Shown piece after piece: positions 31,047-40,401 of a stretch of DNA of 60,000 nt. The number at the start of each line of letters is the position of its first letter. Position 1 is the first letter of the stretch. This DNA is from Liolophura sinensis (lineage: Eukaryota; Mollusca; Polyplacophora; Chitonida; Chitonidae). The notes beneath the pieces are model-generated. The model worked only from the letters and a program-made list of their open reading frames with translations, searched no databases and had not been told where the DNA came from. The DNA is taken from assembly GCF_032854445.1 (NCBI RefSeq), contig NC_088295.1, positions 91,259,805 to 91,319,804 on the forward strand, read 5' to 3'. The position numbers were made by a program, and so were the translations under genes.

Positions 31047-32052
31047 TTGGGTGCGGGAAAAGATGGCCACAGCAGTCGAGACGAAAAAAAAACCCTACCA
31101 CATCACGGTCTCTGCCCGCCCTCTTCTCTTCCTCCTTCTCCTCTCGCCCAAACCACGACCATCAAAACCACTATCACCACCACCATCACTCCAAGCCGAA
31201 CAAAGGGACTAGAAGCGGCGACCCGGACTGTGTCCGTCTCCAGCCATCGTTCCCCCGCTAAAGTGGAGTCGTATCAAATACCAGCGACAGATGGAAAGAC
31301 GGTTAGTCCACCCGGAGGAGATGACCTCACCAACATGTTTTACATGACGATGCCAAGTATCTGCTCGTTCGACTACTTCCCCAGCAATACCGTGACGCCT
31401 TTCATTACCCAACAGCCACAGCCCATGCATTTGACGGTGACTGGGAATGTGGTAGAAATACAGTACCCCCGGACCTCGTTCAACATGCGGCAAGACGAAG
31501 TGTGGTATGTCAGATCTCACAGACGAACCGCAACGCGCTAGGCATAAGTTAAATTACCCTTCACACAAAGACCTCGCCAAGGGCTTGACCGGATTGTTCA
31601 CCGACACACAAATCGTCTCACACAAGGTTTCTCAGTTCCTCTCAGTTTCGATAATGTTTTTTTAAAAAAACAGCTGGGGCTCAGTTTTAGCCCGCGTCGG
31701 AAGCAACTCACGAATTTATCGTACGATTGGCTCATGGGGCCGGCGGATCTGCTGCATGTCGGTGCCGACTATTTAAATGCCACCACACCCTCGCTGTACG
31801 TGTACACGGAAATCGTCGAACCGCGTGTGATCGGAGACACGCTGGCGCCGCTGCTGCGGCTCGAAAGGGAAGTAAAGGCAGCAGTTTTCCAAGACCTTCC
31901 AATACGTGAAATACATCCCCGTGCGGCGCAAGCATTTCTCGACGGTTAAGATTGATATTAGGGACGGTACGGACCAATCCGTCGCATTTGAATTCGGTCA
32001 AGTGGTGCTGACACTTTACTTTCGACAACAGCGCGCTTTACCTTTGCAATGA
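31047..32052 (+). pseudogene. Polinton penton (minor capsid) protein, frameshifted
   Basis: The N-terminal part (FYMTMPSICSFDYFP, then TVTPFITQQPQPMHLT, about 31,335-31,440) and the C-terminal part (SLYVYTEIVEPRVIGDTLAP at about 31,790-31,850, then frames around 31,900-32,050) match the conserved penton-base-like protein of Polintons. Several frameshifts and a weak middle part break it. The stretch 31,047-31,320 is Thr-rich low complexity and may be the preceding gene's tail. In intact elements this protein forms capsid vertices. Confidence 0.8.
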
Positions 32053-32330
32053 CTGCCGTAGACAACCCCGCCATGTATCGATCCTCCATCGACCATTACA
32101 CCAAGTAAGCTGGTGGAGGTGGTTCACCTGTGTTTCGGGGAGCGGTTGTACAGCACGATCACGGCTTGCACGCACTCAGCAATGCCATCAAAATGGCACA
32201 GCCCGTGCTGTGAAAGCCTTGGGGAAAACTGCGTTACGTGGGGGAGTGAAAGTCATGGACGACGTGTGGGACGAGGGAGTGCCGGTGAGCCAGGTCTAGA
32301 ACCGACGCGCTGAGGGGGGGGGGGGGGGGG
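32049..32330 (+). pseudogene. Small Polinton ORF with Gly-rich GGGG-SPVFRG motif (PX-like)
   Basis: An ATG at 32,049 overlaps the penton end. After a stop at 32,106-32,108 come a GGGGSPVFRGA motif and a helical segment, then a VKVMDDVWDEGVP stretch in another frame. This order between penton and major capsid genes is typical of a small conserved Polinton protein. It is broken by stops and frame changes and ends in an 18-base poly-G run near 32,312-32,329. Confidence 0.65.
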
Positions 32331-32439
32331 AAGACAACCGGTGGCCAAAGCCGGTGGGTATGCCCAGCACAGGGTGCGGGACAAGCTGGGGTTAGGCAGG
32401 TAGAGCGGTGCGTCTATAAAACGGGAGATCCGACGAACC

Positions 32440-32835
32440 GCTCCCACTGGTCCTCATCAACGCACAAAACCTGTTTCTGGGCAGGTTACCGACACGTCAA
32501 ATTCGTGCCAAGCCCCTGACACCCGACTTTGAGACCTGGAATTTCGTCAGAACGTACATGAGCCTCTTTACCAACACGGGGAAAGTGTTTTACAACGAGG
32601 GGAATTCCATCCTTTGGACCACGTTCGCCGAAGGCAACACGCTGTTTTCTTCGACTTAACCCCCCAACTTCCACGCAATCACCAACTGATCCTGGTGCGA
32701 AAGGTGATTTGCGCCTGGACATGCGGTTAGCCAAATCACTGCCGGAAACCATTAACGTGGTGTGCTACGCCGAATTCAACAATATCATAGAAACAGACAA
32801 ACGACGAAACGTGCTCTGTGACTTCGCCAGTTGAA
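32440..32835 (+). pseudogene. Polinton major capsid protein, C-terminal remnant
   Basis: Frame pieces FETWNFVRTYMSLFTNTGKV (about 32,530-32,590) and NVVCYAEFNNIIETDKRRNV (about 32,753-32,812) match the end of the double jelly-roll capsid protein of Polintons. Only some 130 codons remain, where the family usually has 500 or more, so the N-terminal part is deleted: no candidate for it lies between the PX-like ORF and 32,440. Confidence 0.75.
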
Positions 32836-33171
32836 AAAACAATACAACATAGACACGGTGCAACTGTTTACCCGCGCCGTGTCGGGGGATGTCTACACTC
32901 GAATCCACTTCCCTCACCAAGTGACACACCCTGGGCCTGCGTCATCAACACAGACACATGCCTCCTCCCAGGAAAACTCCCACCCCTCTACACCGATATC
33001 ACCGCTTGGCTCAACCGAAGGACACTGGACGTGAATGATCGGCGGTTGCAGAGTCTGGACATGGCCGCGTGTGGACAATATTGTGTGTATTACTTAACCC
33101 AGCGGACTCGAGGTCGTCCCATGGACGCTATTGTACATACGTTGGACACGTCGTGCACGACAAAACGATAA
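32836..33171 (+). pseudogene. Polinton adenain-like cysteine protease, truncated or frameshifted
   Basis: The end of the frame holds RLQSLDMAACGQYCVYYLTQ, with a C-G-Q-Y-C block around the likely nucleophile Cys, and MDAIVHTLD before the stop at 33,169-33,171. The preceding part (PWACVINTDT) is in frame, but the segment carrying the catalytic His looks deleted. An N-terminal piece (LKKQYNIDTVQLFTRAVSGD) is in a second frame. In the family this enzyme matures capsid proteins. Confidence 0.8.
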
Positions 33172-33414
33172 CGACTTAATGGTGTTCGATTGAGTGGACC
33201 GCCAGTCTGGGGTTCGGCCCCCGTTTTTTATCACTCCACCAGCCAGTGGGCTGTAAAATGACTTTCTTTCCATGTGTTTTTTTCCTGTTAGGCATGTTTT
33301 GAAAAAAAATGAATAAAACGAAAATGACAATCGCATACAGTGGTGTTTTGACCTTTTTTATTTTATCGTTCAACAGCAACACTTTAGAAGGGCACGGTTT
33401 ATAACCGTCCAGTT
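33172..33414. other. Convergent spacer between protease and polymerase pseudogenes
   Basis: Short AT-rich spacer between two convergent genes. AATAAA occurs near 33,312 in + orientation, a possible old poly(A) signal for the capsid-side genes. A minus-strand one is possible near 33,364, reading TTTATT on +. Confidence 0.35.
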
Positions 33415-36295
33415 AAATATCCAGGTAAATGGTGCTCACACCGTCCGGTAGTACTTTCCGCTTTGCAAAGAAATAAGTAAAAGCGTCTTTCGTTTGTGTG
33501 TACGAATACATGCTGTTTCTCCGCATCCGCATGCCGCGGTTCACACCACTCGCGCTTTGGTGGTCGAGCAACACGGAGAAGTAGACTTATCCACGCCACG
33601 ACCGCTAACGCCTATGCAGGAGAGCTTGTCTTTATTGTTCGATCTCCGGCCGTAAGCAACCTGCGGATGGTCGGGGGTTTCCCCCGGGCTCTGCCCGGTT
33701 TCCACCCACCATAATGCTGGCCGTCGTCGTATAAGTGAAATATTCTTGAGTACGGCGTAAAACACCAATCAAATAAATAAATAAATAAATAAATTATTGT
33801 TCGACTTCCCGCCGTGGCAATATTATGTCTTCGAACACAAACTGACGATAGCATCACCAGTCCACTCGACTTTGAAGAGCTCCGGCTTACGTTTATCAAA
33901 GTCGTAGTGGTCGCGTGCAGGTAACCATTTGTCCAGCTCCGCCCCGTATACCGACCGCACCTCAGGTTTAACCAAGGATTCACAGTCCGGGTCAGACAAA
34001 GCCATGTACGCGGAGTCCGTGTCCATCTCGCAGGACTGCCAGTTACGAGTCATGAAATCTTAGTAAAACTCCAACATAGAGAGTTTGGCATACTGCTACA
34101 CCATACATCCTGTTTGCAAGGGTAGGTTGTAATAAATGGTCCTGTTGCTGCTCACCACTAAGAATGTGTTGTCAACGATTTGGTCGACGGTACGGCACCG
34201 TACACTCTTCAGAAACTTGTGCGTCTTCGTCAGGTCACAGATTTTCACATCCACATGCCGGCCTTGTCACGGTTATGCCATAGTCCGATCTCGCAACAAC
34301 TTCATAGTTTCCCCGATAAGGGCTTTGGAAAGGCCGGTGTCTCCCTCTCGCCGGGCTTGGGTGATGGCGTCCGCGAATCTTTGTGTTCTCCATCACTTGG
34401 TAGACGCGGGTCATTACCGAACCGTGAGCGACATACCACTGGAGTAACGGGTTGGCCTGCAAAATTTCCGTGCCGAACATACTCCCGATCAGCATTCGCC
34501 TGGAACCGGGCATGATGTCATTTTTTTGATGTCATTGGGGCCTATGTCCTCCCGGTTCACATCAACGTTTTTAAATATGGGTGGACATTCCGCAAAGTCC
34601 GCTTTGAGATGGTCCGGCACGTGGATGTCGCATTCGACAAAGCCAAACAACCGGCCTCGGACGACAGCCTCCACCAGCTGACCCTGCGTTTTGCAATGGA
34701 AGGAAGGCGCGCAAGGCCGGGTTCTTTTTCCGCAGGCGAAGAAACTCTCACTCCCATATGGATATCAGCCCTGGGAGTGGACGTATGCTTCCTTATCGTC
34801 CACTTTCCAGCGCAAGTCTTGAGGTGTCAACCCTCGGCGGTCGTTGTAGCGCAGCTTACCCTGGCATGGGTGATTCAGGCGACAGCGGTGGTAGTGGTAA
34901 TGGCAACCGTAGAACTGGAAGACGGTGGGACGTCCGTCGATGTGGGCGAACCCGTCTACAGGAACTTGCCTTTCACCGACCCGTTTCTCGGTATGGTTCA
35001 GCCGGTGGCGGATGGGTACACCCAGCTGGTGCGATTGCCAGTCTAGCCATTTTTCAGCCAAAAGCGTCGCGGTGCCGGAAGGAACGAACACCTCGCCATC
35101 GGATGTAGTGACGCGCCAGGTATGGGTGAGGCAAGGCGGGCCAAGCGCAATGCGTTACCATCGAACCCAACGATCCGCTGACAGAGATTGCCTCCCCGTA
35201 TACGGGTCACGCCTCGTTCGTGGTACCGATGAAAGATGATGCTCGGCCCGCCTACGATGTTTCTCTTTAGGCAGTCGTGCATGTCTGTCTTTCTCACCGA
35301 TGAGCGTGAACACGGTGCGCAAATCATGAAACAAGTAGCGAAGGGTGAGCCCTGGTATTCTAATAGTTCTTGAAGACGTCGAAGTGCATAGTTTGATAGA
35401 ACACCACCATCTTCGCATGCAGTGCTTCCTCCACGTCTCCTGTGAGGTCTTTACTCGGCGTCCATGCACAGCTGGTGGGTCAGTAGAGTGCGTGGGGAGC
35501 GCCGGTAGAGATGAAGCACACGGGCTAGCCATAGTCAAGCACATTGGAGCTCACGCTGACGCTCATGGGGATGTGTTGGGACGTCCATTCCGTTGAGCCG
35601 GTCATCGCTTCGTTCACATGGGCCAGGTAAGCTTCGAAGTCGTAACATACTCGGTAAGGGAATATTCCGTCGTCACCTTTCCCAACATTTCAAAAATAGT
35701 GGGTTGATTGTGGAATACACCGTGCCGTCGTAATTTCCGTAGCTTCTCAAAGCTCTTAGAACACACTTGACAGGTGAAAGACAGGGCGTAACGCCCCATG
35801 TCTTTGATGTAGCTGAAATGCTGATTGTGGAGCTTTAACTGCATGGTGGGAGAAGCATAGCGTTCGGCACTGCGATAAACGAGTTGAGCCGAGTACGACT
35901 TGTCCATGGGGACGGGCTGGTACACTGAAAAGTTTACGTTAAATAGGCTCTCAACCGTGTCCAGCGCACTGGGTGGTACACTGCGGAAATGCCGGATCTC
36001 TACTTCTATCCATTTTATACATTTTCTGGTAATTATATATACCAAGCCTGGATTTCACAGTTTTGGGGGTCGGCCTTGTCTAGATGGACGGCCCAGCACC
36101 GGAATAAACATAAATGGTCCATGTAAGGGCCATTAGCTCCTTACACCAAACTGTGCAGCCCTTTCGCTGCCAGGTAAGGCGGCAGGTCGACGATTCATTT
36201 CGTATCGGGGCGTTATTTTTGCGCCCACGTGAGTGGATCTTCGCTGGGGAGATGATGGGTGAGGAGTTCCCGCAGGTCAGTCAGGCCAGCTTATA
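33415..36295 (-). pseudogene. Polinton family B DNA polymerase, split by a SINE and frameshifts
   Basis: On the minus strand, from right to left: DHLCLFRCWAVHL (about 36,085-36,123), a C2H2-like CQVCSKSF...RRHGVFH (35,710-35,772), exonuclease/palm pieces in several frames, the palm motif DTDSAY (34,012-34,023) and a C-terminal segment (TKDAFTYFFAKRKV) ending near 33,417. This is a protein-primed type B polymerase, the replication enzyme of Polintons. About 2.7 kb is present after removing the SINE; the family is usually longer, and the 5' end is probably cut by the insertion starting near 36,296. Many stops and frame changes are present. Confidence 0.85.
33643..33793 (+). repeat. 5'-truncated SINE (family 1) inserted in the polymerase pseudogene
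   Basis: It starts TCTCCGGCCGTAAGCAACCT and ends AGTACGGCGTAAAACACCAA + (AAAT)n. TTATTGTTCGA flanks it at 33,632-33,642 and 33,794-33,804, an 11-bp target-site duplication. The tRNA-like head is absent. The insertion is later than the Polinton. Confidence 0.95.
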
Positions 36296-36707
36296 ATATA
36301 TACTATTGGATAATGCAGAAGAGACAGCTATCAAGATAGTTAAATATCTATACATCTATTCACCCCCATTATAATCTCCTGGTTTATCGCACAAAACTAC
36401 AATTTAACTGACATAAGGAATCAAAAATATGCTTGTACATTTTTACATACAGGTCAGTTACCAACATACCTGTAAAACAGGAATTTATTCTGATTAGCGA
36501 CAGTCACACAAGTCAGACAAGTACAGATGTCATTTTAGAAAGTGGATTAAGTAACAGTATTATCGTTAATAGGGATTACACTTTCTGAATATAGCTTAGA
36601 TTCTAGATATATTTATTATTGTATACTTTGCTTGTCTTGTCAATCAAAATGAACAATGTTGTTCACATATTCTGTTTGGTTTTACTTTTACTACTGTCAG
36701 ATATTAT

Positions 36708-36806
36708 CTATTTATTTATTTATTACTTGGTTGGTGATTTACGTCGCAATCAAGAACATTTCACTTATACGACAGCGGTCAGCAATATGGTGGGAGGAAA
36801 CGTGGC
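36708..36806 (-). repeat. SINE family 1 fragment (tail part)
   Basis: TTATTTATTTATTACTTGGT...TTCACTTATACGACAGCGGT...GGTGGGAGGAAACG corresponds to the 3' part of the family in reverse. It is diverged and lacks the head. Confidence 0.8.
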
Positions 36807-37194
36807 AAATAAGTTTGCAAGTCTAAGTGAAGCAGATCTGTAGATGGAAAGGTAATGTGAATAAATTTATACATGCACAGATCTCAGCTCATAATATGGG
36901 CGTAAAAAATGTTCATAACAGCAAACGAATTGATATCGGCAGTCATACCTTTTTCATGCATGTCAAAATGTACAAGTTCGCGAGAACGTCCCAGAGTTCG
37001 GCGAAAACCCGAGAGCTATCCTCTCTCACCACTGTCAAGCTCTAATTTGTTTACATTTTTTAAACATGATTAACTGTTTAATCGCCAACAACAGTGATTG
37101 CGCCAAGGAAAATGAACAAAACAGAACAAGTTCAACACAGCCTATAAAATGTACAAACCCATATTTCGCGCTTTCGGACATTCCGTTTAAACAT

Positions 37195-37440
37195 ATGGGC
37201 TTAGATTAGCCACACAGCGCCATCTATGATGTCCAATAATTATTACTTTATTCCATTTTACATAAAAAGGCTCCAAATCCAGATAATATGGCCACAGAAA
37301 CGTGTTAGGCAACATATAGGTAAAAAAAGCTTATAACTTGGAGGCATATGGTTATGTAACACTCGCTGTGCCTCTTCGAAAGCAGTTCACCAGTAAATCT
37401 TAAGTATCGAAAATTGTACCATTCATAGTAAGAAATTGGA
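37195..37440 (+). repeat. Direct repeat, copy 1 of 2
   Basis: It shares GCGCCATCTATGATGTCCAA, AGGCAACATATAGGTAAAAA and GTAACACTCGCTGTG with the second copy 1.04 kb downstream. The copies differ at scattered positions, so the duplication is not very recent. Confidence 0.9.
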
Positions 37441-37707
37441 CAGCTGAAAATTACACCAATCGAACGAATACACTATCGCTGACATCGATTTGACAACAGG
37501 CACTTTCCTATGTAATATTTTTGCGAGACTATCTTCTCAACCCACCCTGTTTGCAACCAGGGAAATCGCGTGGTCTCTAGCTTCTGGACTGTCTTATAGA
37601 ATAGCTTATCACGTTACCTAATTATCTGTTGGTATCGGCACTGATACCTTTTATGTATGTGCAGGAGCGAATAGCGGTGGGCAATGAACATAAATCCGTT
37701 TAAACAA

Positions 37708-37888
37708 GTGGGCTTAGATTAGCCATACAGCACTAAGGGCTGTTCCCCATCTATAACGTGTAAACAAGCGGCCCAGAGTTATGCCATATTTCGCGCAGAG
37801 AATTTCAGGGGGAATAACTCTGGGCCGCTTGTTTACACGTTATAGATGGGGAACAGCCTTTAGTGCTGTATGGCTAATCTAAGCCCAC
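37708..37888. repeat. Inverted repeat: 75-bp arms (74/75 matched), 31-nt loop
   Basis: The arms are 37,708-37,782 and 37,814-37,888, starting GTGGGCTTAGATTAGCCATA and ending with its complement; the only mismatch I see is G/A in CTAAGGGC/CTAAAGGC. The loop sequence (CCATATTTCG...TTTCAGGGGGAAT) is repeated in direct orientation just after the right arm (37,887-37,919). Such a near-perfect hairpin in decayed DNA must be young. It could be a foldback element, a template-switch product or a hairpin RNA source. Confidence 0.93.
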
Positions 37889-38237
37889 CATATTTCGTAC
37901 AGAGACTTTCAGGGGGAATGTGTTTATACTGCATGATCGTATGATAAATATGTCAGTTCTAGTCGACGGCCTTCAGGTCTAGCGTTATGTTGTACAAAAA
38001 AAAACATCACATGAGTTCTGCAAAAACAAGTGGGCTATCTGGAAAGCTGAAAAAGTATCGCAGACATCGATTTGACAACATGCATGTGTAATATCTTTCC
38101 GGGACGAATTTCTTCATGTGGTCTCTAGCTTCAGGATTGTCTTATAGAATATCTCATAATTTCACATAATTATCTGTTGGAATCGGCAGTCATACCTTTC
38201 ATGTATGTGCAGAAGCGAATAGCAAGCATATTGGCAA

Positions 38238-38480
38238 GTGTGCATAGATTAGTCCTACAGCGCCATCTATGATGTCCAATAATTATTATTTTATTACATT
38301 TTACATAAAAAACACCAAATCCAGAGAATATGACCACAAAAACATGTTAGGCAACATATAGGTAAAAAAATAAGCTTATAACTTGGAAGCATACGGTTAT
38401 GTAACACTCGCTGTGGCACTTCGCAAGTAGTTCACCAGTAAATCTCAAGTATCGAAAATTGGATCATTCATAGTACAAAA
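38238..38480 (+). repeat. Direct repeat, copy 2 of 2
   Basis: Second copy of the 37,195-37,440 segment, in the same orientation. Confidence 0.9.
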
Positions 38481-38490
38481 TACGGCATGT

Positions 38491-38870
38491 GTCTATACTG
38501 CATGATCTTATCGCGTGGTCGAGTGGTACAAACCGTTCGGCTTTTAGCACATTGTGTGGGTGGGTGTGTAACTTACCTTTTCGTGTTCAGCACGTCGATG
38601 TACGCGCCAATCCCACAACGTGTAAAACATCTTGTCACACCCTTCGCATTTCCACACACGCTCCTGTTTTTCGTGTCGCCGCTGGTGCCGAATCAAATGG
38701 CTCCGTCGGGAAGACATCAGCCCGCAGGTCGGACACATGAACCTCGCTCCTCCCTCCTCCGCGTTGTAGTCTGCTCATACCTCAGCCAATTGTCCCATCT
38801 GGAAAACTCCCTGGCTTACGTTCGGCACGTAAACTGGGACCTCTCCCCCTCGGCGTAAGCCATGATGGCA
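38491..38870 (-). pseudogene. C2H2 zinc-finger ORF at the right end of the Polinton (possible polymerase 5' part)
   Basis: On the minus strand two C2H2 fingers, CPTCGLMSSRRSHLIRHQRRH and CEGCDKMFYTLWDWRVHRRAEH, are intact. An ATG with MAYAEGERSQF lies upstream near 38,863 but in a different frame. It lies just inside the right end on the same strand as the polymerase, so it may be a separate DNA-binding protein or the displaced N-terminal part of the polymerase gene. Frameshifts precede it. Confidence 0.6.
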
Positions 38871-38959
38871 GCGTAGAGTCTCTCAGGGTGAACGTGGCCT
38901 GAACAGCCTAGCGTCTCTCTGGGTAAACGTGGTCTGGTGTTGTCTAGGCAGGTAGGATA

Positions 38960-39405
38960 GTCGGAGTAGCTCGAAAATTAAGCTCACCTAGTGGTCAGTT
39001 TTGGCACGAAATGGGGCTGAAGGAGCCGTTTAACTCAACTTTACAAGCCGACGTTTAGTTTTGGGGCGAAATGAAGCTCACCCATTGGTCAGTTTTGGCG
39101 CGAACGAAATGGAGCTCACCCATGGTTCAGTTTGGGCTCGAAATGGAGCTGAAGGAGCTGTTCTCGCGCATGACATCAGTTTTGGAACAAAATGGAGCTC
39201 ACCCATTGGTCAGTTTTGGCGCAAACTGGAGCTGAAGGAGCTGCTCTCACGTGTGACGTCACTCAGGCGCCATATTGGTCACTTTTGGCGCGAAGTGGAG
39301 CTCACCCGTGGGTCCGTTTGGGCTGCGTGAAGTGTGACGTCACGCGCATGAGCCTCGACCATGGGAGAGCGGACTCAACGACACCCACCCTCACTCCCTC
39401 CTCCC
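38960..39405 (+). repeat. Right terminal-repeat-like end of the Polinton
   Basis: Repeated CACCCATTGGTCAGTTTTGG, GGAGCTGAAGGAGCTG and GTGTGACGTCAC blocks are the inverse of those at 26,387-26,760 and 27,446-27,770. The end reads CTCAACGACACCCACCCTCA then CTCCCTCCT to about 39,402. Internally the end is itself a tandem of ~60-80-bp modules. Confidence 0.72.
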
Positions 39406-39439
39406 CAATCCCTCCTTCCCAATACGACACACTCGCAAC

Positions 39440-39724
39440 ACTTCTACTACTATCAGGACAATAAGGCTCTAAATCTGATTGTCTAGCTTGTAACACATGG
39501 TGAGAAAATAAACAATTCCGAGAAATACTTTTTCAAAAAATTTGAATACATAATTAGTTAAATTTATGTGTTAAGATAAGCAAATCACAGAAAATTATAA
39601 AAGCTATAAAATTATATAATTATCGATGGGCCAGCATATCAAACTAGTAAACTCCTCGAACTTATTTTACGGAAATCCTTTGCTACGAATGTTTTTTCTT
39701 ATCCCAGAGACGATCTTTACTTAT
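39440..39724. other. AT-rich flank right of the Polinton
   Basis: No gene or repeat recognised; strongly AT-rich compared with the adjacent element end. Confidence 0.5.
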
Positions 39725-40085
39725 GAGTGAGAGAGTGTTTGAGGTTTAACGTCGTACTCAACAATTTTTCAGTTATATGACGACGAATGAGTCCTTAGAG
39801 GGCATGTAATGTGCCTCCTTGTTGCAGGACGGATTTCCATCGCTCTTTTGTCTGGTGCTGCTTTACTCAGGCGACTTACCGAAGGCAAGTAAGCCGCTCA
39901 GCCCGAGCCATTATACTGGTACGGGTCAACCAGTCGTTGGACTAACCCTTTACTGCTGAGCGCACCTTAATGCTGAACGCCAAGCGAGATATAGCTTCCT
40001 TTTTCAAGGTCTTAGGTGTGACCCGATCCAGGACTAACCCTGGGTCCACCGCCAGATGAACTATCCGGGCCTGTCGCTTCATTTT
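39725..40085 (-). repeat. SINE-like repeat, family 2 (copy 2)
   Basis: GAGGTTTAACGTCGTACTCA, ATATGACGACGAATGAGTCC, TTTACTCAGGCGACTTACCG and GCTGAACGCCAAGCGAGATA blocks are shared in order with the copies at 12.0 and 52.0 kb. The right end holds GACCCGATCCAGGACTAACC, again in the position of a tRNA-like or linker head on the minus strand. Confidence 0.75.
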
Positions 40086-40159
40086 TGAAACCTTATACGT
40101 GTATTGTGTAAGTATTTAGCTGGAAGAATTTTTCTGCAGATTTGATATATAAAACCCGC

Positions 40160-40401
40160 ACAGTTGGTTAGCGCGCTAGCGCAGCGTAATGACCCAGGAG
40201 TCTCTCACCAATGCGATCGCTGTGAGTTCAAGTCCAGCTCATGATGGTTCCGCTCCGGGAAGGTCTGCCAGCAACCTGCGGATGGTCCCTTTTTTCCCCG
40301 GGCTCTGATCGGTTTCCTCCCACCATAATGCTGGCCGCCGTCGTATAAGTGAAATATTCTTGAGTACGGCGTAAAACACCAATGAAATAAATAAATAAAT
40401 A
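40160..40401 (+). repeat. tRNA-headed SINE, family 1
   Basis: It starts at AGTTGGTTAGCGCGCTAGCG (head slightly truncated), with GAGTTCAAGTCCAGCTCATG, AATATTCTTGAGTACGGCGT and an AAAT tail. It lies about 80 bp after a family 2 copy. Confidence 0.93.

Larger units (their letters stand above)
36296..38490. other. ~2.2-kb AT-rich repeat-bearing insertion in the right part of the Polinton
   Basis: Sequence with no Polinton coding similarity separates the polymerase from the zinc-finger ORF. It contains a SINE fragment, a duplicated ~245-bp segment (about 37,195-37,440 and 38,238-38,480), a second duplicated segment (about 37,465-37,640 and 38,050-38,190) and a 75-bp-arm inverted repeat. I see no transposase or other ORF, so a nonautonomous DNA element or rearranged host DNA is likely. 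Confidence 0.55.
26387..39405. mobile_element. Decayed Polinton/Maverick (adintovirus-like) element
   Basis: Between inverted, related GC-rich ends (left 26,387-27,770; right 38,960-39,405) lie recognisable pieces of integrase plus chromodomain, FtsK/HerA-type packaging ATPase, PX-like small proteins, penton, major capsid, adenain-like protease and, on the minus strand, family B DNA polymerase. This set is diagnostic of Polintons, self-synthesising virus-like DNA transposons. All genes are interrupted by stops, frameshifts or insertions, so it is a dead copy. The coding part (28.0-36.3 kb) is more GC-rich than the flanks. Exact ends are uncertain: the left side has two end-like blocks and I found no matching 6-bp target duplication. 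Confidence 0.88.

Noticed and set aside
26387-39405. Active Polinton or recent virus integration
   Set aside because: Every core gene has stops, frameshifts or deletions, and a SINE and a 2.2-kb insertion interrupt it.
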